A DNA stretch of 64,000 nt from Eucalyptus grandis (taxonomy: Eukaryota > Streptophyta > Magnoliopsida > Myrtales > Myrtaceae). The notes below the pieces were generated by a model. It had not been told where the DNA came from, made no database searches, and was given only the letters and a program-made list of their open reading frames with translations. A program made the position numbers and the translations under genes. Below, one piece after another: positions 12,889 through 24,947 of this stretch (within the stretch, counting starts at the first letter, position 1; every line of letters starts with the position of its first letter). The stretch spans positions 67,094,115 to 67,158,114 of the forward strand of contig NC_052619.1 of the NCBI RefSeq assembly GCF_016545825.1, in the 5' to 3' direction.

Positions 12889-13125
12889 ATATCGATTGTG
12901 TTTCATTTTTTTTTTTTTTTGTGACCAGTAACCCACCGCACGGCCGACAATGAAAGTAAACCCGAGAGGGAGCGCAAGAAACCATCACCCACGCACCCGG
13001 GCAAGACATCACGCAACGCTTCAACCTCCCCTGCGAAGCAGGGCCAACAGGGACCTCTGCGTGGAGTCCAAGAAGCCCTACCATCCACGCTGCAACGATG
13101 GGTGGTATATCGATTGTGTTTCATT
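12889..13125 (-). mobile_element. SINE-like retroposon with 19-bp target-site duplication
   Basis: The 19-bp sequence atatcgattgtgtttcatt occurs perfectly at 12889-12907 and 13107-13125. Between them are 199 bp: a T run at the left end, then a GC-rich body quite unlike the AT-rich flanks. Read on the minus strand it is a ~180-bp GC-rich body ending ...GGTTACTGGTCAC and a ~15-nt poly(A) tail, the layout of a tRNA-derived plant SINE. Internal promoter boxes A and B are only loosely recognisable. No coding potential is expected for a SINE. The perfect target duplication suggests a fairly recent insertion. Confidence 0.85.
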
Positions 13126-15260
13126 GACGGCCAATTATACCACAAAATCAATTCATCCTAATTGAAGCCTTAAAAGGGATAGCAATTTTTTTTCTTGATT
13201 TAGTTTGAATTAGGACATGTGAAAAGAGATCCATTCTATTTCAAACATCTCAAATTATTGTAAAAAGTTAGTGATGGTGCCTGAGAAAGTATCTTGTCCA
13301 TCAAACATATCTGTGTCGTCGGTCAAGGTTGAGATACTTCCAACATAAACGCAAATTATCTATGAATCTTAATTAATCAACTTGCTTCCCTAGGTTGGCA
13401 ACGCTATAAGCGTTACCCAAGATGCTTTCTCGTGATGATGACATGATAAGATAGATTCGATTGATTAAATACACTAGCTAGGCCCAAAATGAGCAACTAG
13501 AAGGATCCATCAACCTAAGTCAAACTACTTGAGTTTGGACCACATCAAATGTAATAATGAGGTAAAGCTTAAACACTCGAGTCCAACGTTGTTATTTCTA
13601 GCTAATGGGGTGGGGTCTGGGGAGCATAGCATGTGATTATTGCCCCTTAGGCTTGGGTTGTAGATGTCCCTTTTAAGATATATGCATGTCGGCCATTTGT
13701 ATATAAATGGAAAATAAAAAAGGCGTAATTACATTGAGGATAAAAGGCGTAATCTCGAGTCCAAGATTGTAAATGCATGACAATATGCAGCATAGGGCGG
13801 CTAAGTGATAAGAATACTGCCACGTCAGTGATTTAAATTAATTGAAAGGATTTTATTAAAATTTCGCACTTAAATTTAAAATTAAATGCGTAGGATTCGA
13901 AGTTGGTTTGCATAAGCTTCACTTTTTTTTTTTCCTTAATGTCGGAGATTGACGCGGAGTGACATCTCTGGAGTCTATCTGGAAAACTGTACCATTCTCT
14001 GCAGGAAGTTAACCAATGAACTATTTTATTTTGGGTCATAATCAATGAACTAACTACCTGAGTCGGCAACGAAAGAAGTCCTGTCGCATATTAAGAGTTC
14101 AGGACAATCTGAAACACGTTAAGTTCCAAAAAATAAAAACACGTTAGGTTGCCGATCATAAATAAGGCGATGAAAAGAGCAAAGCTTTTATTGGCAATCA
14201 TGAGAATTTTGTTTCTAGCTGGGGCAAAATATAAATATAAATATTTATTTATTTATTTATTTTTACGCAAGCTATATTGCATGCGCAAAGCATTACCCTT
14301 ATGGGAAATAGAAAGTAAATTTTCTTGGGCTCGTGTGCATCTAAGTCATGTAAAGGCTCTTGTTGAGGTAAAATTTATAGTTAAGGTGAGTGATTGGAAT
14401 GTTTAAGACTCGCTCTCAAGTAATTCGAAGCATGCATTGATTGATAAAATCTTCGGACACTCCTAGATCTAATGAAAAATGCGACTCATCAATGGCATTA
14501 GTCCAATTTTTGAGCTGAGCATAGGATGGCTGCAGCTCGATTCCAATTTATATTAGAGAGATGGCAGTGGCAGGCTTGCACATAATTGCTAGGAGATATG
14601 GCTTGAATTCTACATTCCAATTGCCAGTGAGGAGCTCTTACGATTATGCTTATCGAGAGTCGCCTCTAAACATCTTTTTTCACTTATAGGAAAAATCTAA
14701 AACGAACACTTGAAATGATGAGAGTAAGTCAACTCTTTTTGGGGTACTTCTAGGGGGCCGTAAGCAAATAATTGGGAAAGATCTCGTATTAAATAGTAAT
14801 TTTTCTCGTACTTGTCGTAATTTACCCAATTCCATCATAAGATCGGTTATACCTATGTTGAGCAGTTCAACTTGATGGCTCATGATTTGTTTGTAAGCTT
14901 CCTAATTCGTTTGCTCATATAATTAGTAACTTTCCGTTGCGGATGGTAATATGGCTATAGAGTTCGTAAAATGAAAATTTGGACACGATGGTTACGTTAT
15001 TTCCCTATAATTCATTGTAAATGACTAGTTAATAATCATTATCTAGACGTATCATGCAAGGTTAAATATCTTAACGGTCGTAACTATTCATAAAAGATCG
15101 GAAACAATTTGAATTTAGATATTGTTTGTTTCATGAAAAATATTTTCCTTGTTTTCCGACATTTAAATCTTTTAGAAAAATGAGTTAACGAAAAATCAAT
15201 ATTTAAATTTAGAAAGATGATTTTCAATTTAAAAAATTGGTAATCATTTTCCAAATATAT
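13126..15260. other. Gene-free interval
   Basis: AT-rich intergenic DNA. It contains two micro-insertions with direct repeats (14014-14052 and 14112-14150) and a short TTTA/ATAAAT-type simple repeat at about 14230-14265. No gene seen. Confidence 0.5.
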
Positions 15261-15269
15261 GACTAGATG

Positions 15270-16170
15270 TCATGCTTGTGCTAGAAATCCTATATTTGAG
15301 CACGGAAGACTAAACATCCATTCCTGAGTCCCTAAGCTCATGCCCATATCCATTGAGGTTGGTGTGCTCAGATTCCTAGCGCATGTGCTCGAGTCTATCA
15401 AGTCCTAGCCCAGGTGACCTAAGCTGAGGCTCATGTCCATCGATGTCGGGCTAGGGTCTTGGCGACTAGGCTCAATTGCCAAGATCCTAAGGCTAGGGAC
15501 TCAAGCATGTCATCAATGGACCCGGGCTTGAACGTCGGGGAACCTAAGCCGAGCACAGGCACTAGGGTCCCAAGGGACTAGGCTTAATGGACTACGCCAC
15601 AAGCACTAGGTTCTAGGCCTCAACCTTGATGGATAAGGGCATAGGCACAAGACATCCAGGTACAGGCACTAAGGTCTTAAGGCCAAGTGCTAGGGACATA
15701 AGCATGGTTTGCAAGGTTCTAGGCTTAGTCTTGATAGACTTTGGACACAAGCATTAGGGACTTAGGCGCAAGCATCAAGGTCTTGAGTCTTGGCCTCAAT
15801 GGACCTAGGTCCTAGTGTCGAAGTATTGGGCCCAACCTCGATTGACCCTGGCCTGGGTGCTTAAGACCTAAGCCTTGGCCTCGATGGACCCGAGCTTGAA
15901 TGTAGGAGATTCGAGCCTAGCTTTGATGAACTCGAGTTGGAGCTAGCGACCCGGGCATGGGCCCAAAGTCCTAAGTGTGGTCTTGATGAACCCGAGCCTG
16001 AGCGTGGGAGATCACAACACAAGCACTTGGGTCTCGAGCTTGAGCATCGCGAACCTGAGCATAGGCATTAAGGTCTCAAGTTTAGCCTCAATGGACTTGG
16101 GCCCAACCTCTACGGAGTTGGTCTAATCATCCAACTCTAGAGTTTCGCGCTAAGCTTCTGTGGACCTAGG
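15270..16170. repeat. Degenerate minisatellite of 'cctaagc/ctcgatggaccc' phrases
   Basis: About 900 bp are built from imperfect repeats of phrases such as 'ctcgatggaccc', 'gagcttgaacg', 'cctaagc', 'ggcactaggg' and 'gggacttaggc', with no fixed unit length visible by eye. The composition is distinct from both flanks and there is no open frame. A shorter relative lies at about 34040-34265. Confidence 0.7.
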
Positions 16171-16485
16171 CTAAGGTGCCAAGAAGCCGTGTGCGAGCAT
16201 TGAGTTCTCGATTCTAGATTTCTTATTCGAGACTGCTCATTGGTAACTGTCCCACAACCTTGCTACTCAATGTTCTCGTCTTCCAAATCATGACATGTCT
16301 TGTGATCTTATTTTTAAAAATGGTAACTATTTACTCCAAATATGCACATCCATTCCTTTTCAAATCCAATTGCCGGCCGTGCTTCTATGTTCTTTAAGTG
16401 AATCACCGCCAATTATTCTAATATTCTCCAATTACTTCATCCCAAATTGGTACTCATATCCCTATGCTTCTCTTGCTTCCATAGA

Positions 16486-16497
16486 GCTCAGATACCA
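16486..16497 (-). promoter_or_regulatory. Primer-binding-site-like motif of a decayed Copia-type element
   Basis: On the minus strand the sequence reads TGGTATCTGAGC, one mismatch from TGGTATCAGAGC, the initiator-Met-tRNA site that follows the 5' LTR in many Copia elements. The flanks contain no intact LTR pair or gag/pol frame that I can see, so at most it is a relic. Confidence 0.25.
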
Positions 16498-16639
16498 TTC
16501 TATTGTTTGCCAATTGCCAATTGCCAATATCTATGTTGATTGCTGCTGGAGTATTATCATAATGGATCAATAACTGAATATATGCATCACTAAATTTATA
16601 TTGATACCAATCAAAAGATCAACTTCTATAGTCATCATC

Positions 16640-19600
16640 AAGGTGTGCGTGGTAATGCTCACGTGCTACTCATGCAAATAGTCTTTGCTCACTTGTCAAG
16701 CGTGCGCTTGCCTATGTCGACCACGCGTTATCTTTTTAGCGTAAACAACTCTTCGTGGACCGACACTAAAGAAAATCATCTGATGGCCCGAATATATTCC
16801 CTCACCCAACAAAGCAAATCGGCTGGTGGGTCAATCCGAAGTTCTCGTGGTTGAAAAATGTGATTTGTATTTTCGATCTGTTTTCACCGACAGGCGGGTG
16901 CAAATTAGTCAAAAGCTGGCTCGTCTCGCCCCTCCTCCTTCGGGGGAATCATGATTGCGGGAGCATCGTTTCACCGGGCGACGTGGAACGGACACATCAT
17001 TTCGCCACCCTCCTTGTCTCGGCCAATCCGGAGAATTTATGTGGTCCGTAAGATTTCACGAATCCAGCGTATTAAAACAAAAGCCACTTTCGAATTCAAT
17101 TTGACTTCAACTACCGGCAATTGACCCCCGGCCCTCGCGCGATTCACGTGTTCCCCCACCCCTCTAATTTGAACTTTCTCAGTAGCGCCACCACTTGACC
17201 CGTGCCACCATATTCAGGCAGTCTCGATTGAAATTAAGAAATGAAACGAGCATTGCCAAGAATTTGGTAACGTGCTGCTGGAGCTAGAAGTTTGAGCAAG
17301 ACAATTTAACGAGATTTCTCTTTTCAAGGATGATTGTCTAAAGGCCTGAATTTATTGTACGGCGGACAAATCAATCCTAAATTTTTTGATTTTATCAATA
17401 TAGTCCTAAATATTTTAACAATTTATCAATGTTGCGACTTCGACTAATTTTGGCTATAAATCGTTAATGTGATGGTTGTGTTACGTAAAATCGTCAGCAT
17501 TTATGTCAGCAAAAAAATTGCTAAAATGACTGCTTTATTGACAAATCGTCTAAAAGTTTTGGACTAAATTGGAAAAATCGAAAGATTTAGAATTGAATTG
17601 ACCACCATGCAATTTGGTTGGAATAGGACTAGTTATGGGCAAAAATTAACAAAAAATACTATTAAAATATTATTAATAATTGTTTCCGTTAGCATTAATT
17701 ATGTCATGTAGAACATTTGACATTCATGTCAATGATTTTCCGGTCAAAATTGATTGGATGTACTGAATTGAATTGGTACAAATACAAAAGATTTAGAATT
17801 TAATTGATGAAAAGAGAAATTGTTTATGGCTAAATTAAATACAGTTACAATAGGTTTAAAGACTTTTTTTTTAAAAACTTTTCCTAGTTATGGATACTTG
17901 TTCGAGATTTGATATACATTTAAAACTAAATTTGCTAAAATGTTTAACATGGTAAAAGGTCTAGTTTACTGAACTTGAGCCCTACAAGATGTTAATATAA
18001 TGCGAGAGCATAAAAGAGGGAAAATAAAAATAAGATTCAAATTAACAAAGTTAGTGATTAGTTTCGAATTCACATATTTGTCCATGAAAGACAATAGAAT
18101 TAAATAATGAGGGTTACGATATTTTAGGTAGAAAAGAAAGGAAATGAAAATGAAATTTTTTTTACCTTCATGCATGGGAAATACTCAAAAGTATTTTGGA
18201 AGGGTTTTGTTCACTACAATGTGAAATTTTACCATTTCAAATACACTGATTATCCTCTTAACATGAATAATCGATGCATTGAAAATTGAATTACATCAAA
18301 TAAAGTACACTTAATACGTGCTCCAAAGACATTCGCTACCAATATCTGTTTTGAATAAATTAATGCTGTTTTTCTTATTTCATCTACATTGTTGTCTCGT
18401 CGAAATGCTATAGATGTATCTTCCATTTTGCTTAGTGGATGCGAATAAAATAAAAAATTCACATTTCGATTTTTGCACGACACCCCCTAATTAATTGGTG
18501 ATGCCAACATTGCCTGATATTGAATAGCTTCCTTCATGGCAATGTTCTAAGAAAAACTCATTCGAATAGTTTCATGAAGGAAAAATGCTTCTTTTCAACA
18601 CAATAAGATATTTTGAGAGCTATCAATTTTCTTTATAGACGATTCTCTAGTGGGTCCTAGAGGCCCTCAATCGACGAGCGGTGATTACGCGGCATACATG
18701 TTACGTGATTAATTTGAAACCGGCATGAGTCGAGATATATAATTTCAAAGAAAATGCAAAAATGTCTAAATATGTTTGGAAGATATGCGGATAAGGACGC
18801 GAGCTCGGAAGTGACGGGCGAAATTAGTCACTTTCCTACGACTTCTAACGGCCGGATACGGTCCACGGTTTTGGGGGGAGGAAAAAAGCAGGTTTATTAG
18901 CGTCGATTCGATTGCGTCTAGAGCGAAATTAGGCGGAGCGGACGCGAATCTCGGATTTGACTCGAGTGATGTGATGCATTTTGGTCGTTAGTGCTCCTTC
19001 GATCTCCGACCCCCACCACCCGAATTCTTTCAACTTTCGGTCGTCAGGACTCGGGAGCCTGGGGCCCAGTCAGAGATGTCTGGCTCTCTTTTATCCACGT
19101 AATTTTCCGGGATTTCTTTTCTGGTCGGGGAAGCAAATAGTCGCAAACCGTGATTTTCGCCGAATACGTTTTTCGAAATTCTTTACTTGCTCGTACAATG
19201 CAGCAGGCCTGATGCAATTATTAGCGTGACCTTTCTAAAGTCACACGGAATATATATTTGTAGGTATGATGCGACGCTAATGAGGGAAAAAACGCACGGC
19301 GCGATGCCAATTCAAGCCATAATGCACGAGGTAGAGATGTCCCTCGGTCCCTGTCAAGGTTGCCCGATGCCTCAACCAAGGGTAAGGTCTCGCAAACCTT
19401 GAGGCGGTACTAATGGCAAAGATAAAGCCCAAATTGATTAACCAAACGTGCTTTGAATTTTTTTGATCTTATTACACTGTGTAGTTGACTCTATAAGGCA
19501 AATTGATAATCTAACAACAAAATAGATCACACGCCATCGATGCAAAGGGAAATTTTTTCACCATTGATTTGAAGATTATATTTACTTGTTCTCCTTAATT

Positions 19601-22600
19601 ACCGGTGTGTAAAGCTATTTACCGTTGGAGCACATTATCATTACCCAAAGTCCAAATTCAGAAGGTGATTAGATAAGATGATGATTTTTATCTTTCCCCA
19701 GACTTTCATACTGCCTTCCCATAAATAGAAACCACCAACTTAGGTAGAAAAAGGTGACATGTAATAAATGATTATCAGCATTCAAACTAGTAAAGTTCCG
19801 ATAGCTGACTATGGGGAAACATTAAGAAATGAGAGCCGACCGGCCCCGCATGTTACACCTTTTTATTTGTTAATATTTTTCTTTTGTTTCTCTAATTCTT
19901 GGAGAAAATTAAACCACTCCTCTAACTTGCCAAGTGGCAAGAGCATATTGGTGGCCCTATCGCTCGCATTTAAGTAAAAAAAAAGCAATTTTTTTTTTCA
20001 CAGACAAAAGTGAGTAAAAAGAAGAAGAATGAATAGAACCGTTCATTTGAATGATGTGGGATCGGAATTTTGAGATCGAGCAAGCGATTGCCACGCGTAC
20101 GACAGCTACGTGCATGTCAACGGGCGCACGTAAGCAAATTTTCCGAACGTCAAAGGGGGATGATCCCCGGACCCCACGCGGTCACGCTTGCCCATAGCGC
20201 GTGGCAGCCTGGACCTCGTATAGTAAAGTTCCGGTAATAAACAATTTCGCACAATAGTAGTGTAATTAAGTGAGCAACGGTAGAAGTATTACCGGCTTAG
20301 GTTAATTAACATATGACATGACACATGACATGGCGCAACCAACAAATATTGAGTGACCAAAACAAATAAAAAGGTCGAAATAACTATTATTGAGTTTGGG
20401 TTGGTGGTCGCTCCTATATACAAGTGAACTCTCGTTCTTCGTTCGAGAAAAAAACACAATAAAGTACTAAGTATTAATATAATGAAAAGTTCAAAAGTAG
20501 CACACTTGTGCACTTTTTGTTAAATTTTAATATCAAATTGCTTAATTATAATACACATAGCAATTGATGAATGTACTTTGTATTGATTTGTGGTTTTCTG
20601 TAGTATTAATCAAATTTAATAGAAACTAACGAATGATGAATTTATCATAAATGTATCAGTTTGAGGTAAATTTGTCAAAGCATACAAATTTGAGGTTTTT
20701 TATTATCAAAAAATTAGTTTTTGGTAACATTATTATTGGTGTAATGATTTTGAGTTTTTCATGGTATTAATTCAAGAATTTAAAGATAAATCATTTTGTT
20801 GTGCATGAGAAAAACCCTTTTTAACCTCAATCTAATTTGAACTCAATAATTTAGATATATAAGTTGATCTCGACCCAAGCACAACTAATCAAAATAAAAT
20901 ATGATGCACGCAATCATAGAAGATCTCAAACTCTCACTCATAAGCCATTTCGTTTTCATTTTTTTCCTCCATACCACTACGTGAGGTCATCTCAAAATTA
21001 TTATATGTTTTGGCCTTTTGTATTGCATTTATCAAATGTATCAATAGAATATACTCTTTCAATGTAAAATGTATTGTGTATTTGAAAACTATAATTTGCT
21101 GGGGTCAAGTTTTTTTGTCCCCGTCAAATAAACCCGAACCTCCTATTCTTGACAAGAAAGAAAAAAAAAAATATACATTGAACAAGTTGGGAACTCAAAT
21201 TAGTCCAACTCATCTCCATTGCAATCCCTTCAACAATGAGCCAGGCAAAAGTTTGGAGCATATTTAGATTGACTTCAAGATTTTCCTCTTTTTCATTGTT
21301 TGGTCGGTAAAATTTTCCCCTTTGCTTAATACAAATTTTCATGGTGCATGCACTTTTAATTTGATTGAATTTGAAAAATCTGAAAATCATTTTTAGACCA
21401 CAATAATGCTGGTTTAGCCTCATCTTTCACATTCAACAAGTTTTAGTTTTTTATTGTATTTTTCTTTAGTAATTTTATGACTTAATTTTATTTTTTTGTC
21501 AAGTTTTATGAATTTATTTTAATAATTTTCTGAGATTTTGATAACATCTTAAATTTCGACCGGAGGGAAAAAAAAATGCCGTTTACTTCAACCGCATCAC
21601 TGCATCGAAACTACTGCCCGGCCGTGCCTCCGCGCGTGGGGGTTTCGTCGCTAGCGGCCGAAGAAATCTCATTTCCCTCGCTGATTGGGAGGGAAAGCAA
21701 GAGGGAGATTTGGGTGGGCGGGATTCCGTGAATAACGGATCTGGAATGGGCGAGTTCGGTAATTTACAGGCGTGATGGTGCGACTCGCTGTAAAAACTCG
21801 TGGTTAAAAACACGACCACGTGGAGCAGCTGCGAGGCCGGAGCCATTGCTTATTATTTATTTCATTTTTTGGTTTTTCTCTTTTGGGGTTGGACAAGGAC
21901 ACCCGAGGGAATTCCTGTTTCCGTACTCCTGCCTGGAGACAGCCGCTGCGCGATTGGGAACGCGCTCCCCAAACTGCCCCTGACAGCTCTTCCCTCTTCC
22001 CAAGTGTCAATGTCATCAGTTCAATTTTAATTACAAAAGTATGATCAACGGATTTAAATAAAAAGAATTATAAATTGGTAATTATCTCAAATAAAGGTCT
22101 TTCCCGACAATCCACGTGTTTACCTTTTTTGTTTTTTTTTTTTCTTGTCGAGGATTATTGTTCAAGAAGAACTCCATTTGAATAGAAAACCAAGTTAGGA
22201 AGTTGGATTGAGAAATTCAAACGTGATGTTGAATTTTCTATACAACTATGGGAGAATTATTGAGACCTCTTTGGTTATGGAACAAATGATGGCGGTGCAA
22301 TTTTTCTTAGATCTTCATAATGTCTATGTTTCCATACACGATTGATTCCTTTACTTTTTTGTTTTTTTATTCTCTCTCTTCTTTTGTTGCTTTTCATATT
22401 GTGCTTGGTGACAAGGTCCACTTGGAGCACCATATTCAAGTGCATATACAGTAGGATTGAACCAAAAAACAAATGGATTTTATGATTAAGGAAGCATCGA
22501 GAGAAGATTAGGCCTAACAGGCCCTCTTTTGGAACATCCAAAATTTTGACAAAATCATGGCAAATTGTGTCCTAACAATAAATCTCTCACCTATTTTTAA

Positions 22601-22944
22601 CGTGATCACAGATTTATTCACAATAATAGTGAATTATTCGAATTGTTGGCATGTTGGTGAGATGCAATAACAGTCTTGTCAATTTCACATTTTTGGACTG
22701 CAGGCTACATGAAGTAAATTCAGATTAAACCAAACATTTTGTAATGAGTGTAGAATCCTTATGACAATATATATAAAACTTACAAGAATTAGTCGGTTCT
22801 CCCCACTTTTTTACTTAAAAAAATGTTATGAAATCTGCACATGCGAGGACTTTGAAAAGCGACTTGTATACATAAACTCAACGACACTTTGTTTCTCCGC
22901 TAGCTTGGTGGAATTTATTGGGCGGTGATTACGTTTTCGATATC
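16640..22944. other. Gene-free interval with dispersed non-coding repeats
   Basis: 17360-17840 carries a repeat-like stretch with phrases such as 'tttagtccta' and 'caatttatcaat', resembling a family seen again at about 37690-37930. 20640-20800 resembles 11990-12180. A GC-richer patch at 21590-21990 has no supported gene. No coding region is supported. Confidence 0.45.
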
Positions 22945-22996
22945 GTGCTTACTATTTGTTCGTTTTTTTTTGGTCGGATGTGCTTACTATTTGTTC
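22945..22996. mobile_element. Poly(T) micro-insertion with a 17-bp direct repeat
   Basis: gtgcttactatttgttc at 22945-22961 and 22980-22996 flanks 18 nt. On the minus strand the insert reads ATCCGACC then an A run. Confidence 0.75.
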
Positions 22997-23599
22997 AAGA
23001 CGAGTGTTCATCGCCTTTTCTTTTTTAAAATTGATATTTTCTCGTTTTTGGGAGAGTCAATGTGTGAGCCATAAATGTAAAAGAAAAGCCGATTCCCGAA
23101 TTGATTCATTTATTGGCGTAAGGATTTGCATTGAAAGCAGGTGAGGGGGACGAGAAATTATCCAATCGGAGGAGGACACAAGGGTCATTCCCGAGGTACA
23201 ATTGGACAGATCTGCTAGCCGACAAACGGGGAGGTCGGCAACTGTCGGCCGGTGACCCGGGGAGACAATAGCGGCGATATATTGCCAAAATCCCCCCCTC
23301 AAGAAATTCTCCCCATTACTTTAATCCCTCCCCCTATTTTTTAAGCGCCAAATTTTAATTTCCTCGACATCATCCCCCTCCCAACGCTTTAAAATTAGAA
23401 ATAAAAAAAACGAAAAAACAGAAAAAACGATAGTAAGTACGAATCTCTCATCCCATTTAATTTCCCCTTTTCAAATAACTAATTTAAAATCACTTAAATA
23501 AACAAGCCCCACGGAATGCTTCTTCTTTTTCCCTTAAGCTAGCCATCGCCAAAAAAGAAAAAAAAAGAAAAAAGAAAAATAGCCATTGCCATTATTTCC

Positions 23600-24947
23600 C
23601 TTTTTGTCTCTTCACCGAGACTATTATTATCATTTCCTTCGTCCTCTTCCCTCCTCCTTCCTCCTCCTCCTCCTCGGTTTGCATCTCTCTCTCTCTTTCT
23701 GCGCGAGAAACCTGTTCGCTCTCCCGGAGCCATCCGAACCGGCGGAGCTCGGAATCGCGGCGTCGACGGAGAAGGCGGCGCGTCGCTGATTCGCACCTCC
23801 ATTTTCGCTCCCTCCTCCGTCTCCGCCTACCTACTCCTCCGTCTCCGCCTGCCTACGCCTCTCGCCGGCGCTCTCCTATGAAGCCGCCTCCGTGGTCCCT
23901 CCTCCTCCCTCGCTTCTTCTAGGTATCCGCGCGCATTCCGGATCCGGACCCCCCGGCTTCTCCCCCGCCGAAGATTCGTTCCTTTCCGTTCTCGTGTTTC
24001 GGCCGATGGGGATTCGTCGCGCTCTCGTACGGACGATTTCGTTCTGCTTTCGGGCACGATTCGCGTCGCGCGTCAGGCATTGATTGCGCAGAGTTTCGGC
24101 GTCACTTGCGTGTTTGGTGCTTCGCCGAATCGGATTGTTGCTCGTCAAATCAGAGGCCCTGTTCCGGTTCGGGTGAGATCTCGGATAAGCCCGTCGCTTT
24201 CCGTCGTTATGCTTGGAGTCGTTGTTCGGATTTTATTTTATTCGGCTGGGAATTGTTGGCGGAAAAATAAAGCTCAATCGCTCCGTGGTTTTTTGGTTCG
24301 TCTCGCACGTCATGTTTTCTTTCCTATTTTTAAATGGACTTCTGGAATTTCGCATATTCCGTTTGAGGAAATGTCGAAATCGCGAATCCTTCCTCGGTTT
24401 TTCTCCTCTTTTTTTTTTTTGATTTTGATTTTGATGTTCTAATCTTTTTAGATCCTTTTTATCTGAGGGAACAAATGAGTTTTCGTTATGCTGTGTCCTA
24501 AATAGGCGTTAAATTGTCTTAATACAAGCAATCATTGTTTGCCTGTTGCTTCGCTTATATGCGAGGAAGGTAAAATGGTGGAATTTTTCGCCTTTGATAA
24601 GAAAGTTTTTCTTTTTCTTTTCGAATTTCATCCATTTTAAATTTCTGCAGAGAATCGAACCAATAGGGATGAAACTGAATACAATGGATTTGTTGTTTCT
24701 GGCCGCGTCTTCCTTTAGCTGCTTTTGTTGATAATGAAATTTTTGTCTGAAGTAACTATGCCCTGTAACCTGTTATCTTCGATCCCCTTCCCAGTTTATT
24801 TGGCCGTTTTGGAATTTAGTAGCTGTGTTATCTTTTGAAAGTTAAAACTGATGAAGTTCGTTTCTTTTCTGATGATGGATTTGCTCCATTTTTTTCTGTG
24901 GCAGACTGTAGAAAGTTGCTTAGGAGTTTTCCACGTTAGCAGGACCT
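23600..24947 (+). promoter_or_regulatory. Promoter-proximal region and 5'UTR of the U-box gene, with a leader intron and two uORFs
   Basis: A CT-rich then GC-rich tract from about 23600 looks like the transcription start and leader. A leader intron is predicted at 24173-24904 (donor GG/GTGAGA, acceptor TGTGGCAG), leaving 43 leader bases before ATG 24948. Two short upstream ORFs fall in the presumed first leader exon: 23878-23922 (14 codons plus stop) and 24006-24083 (25 codons plus stop). The transcription start is not determined. Confidence 0.55.
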
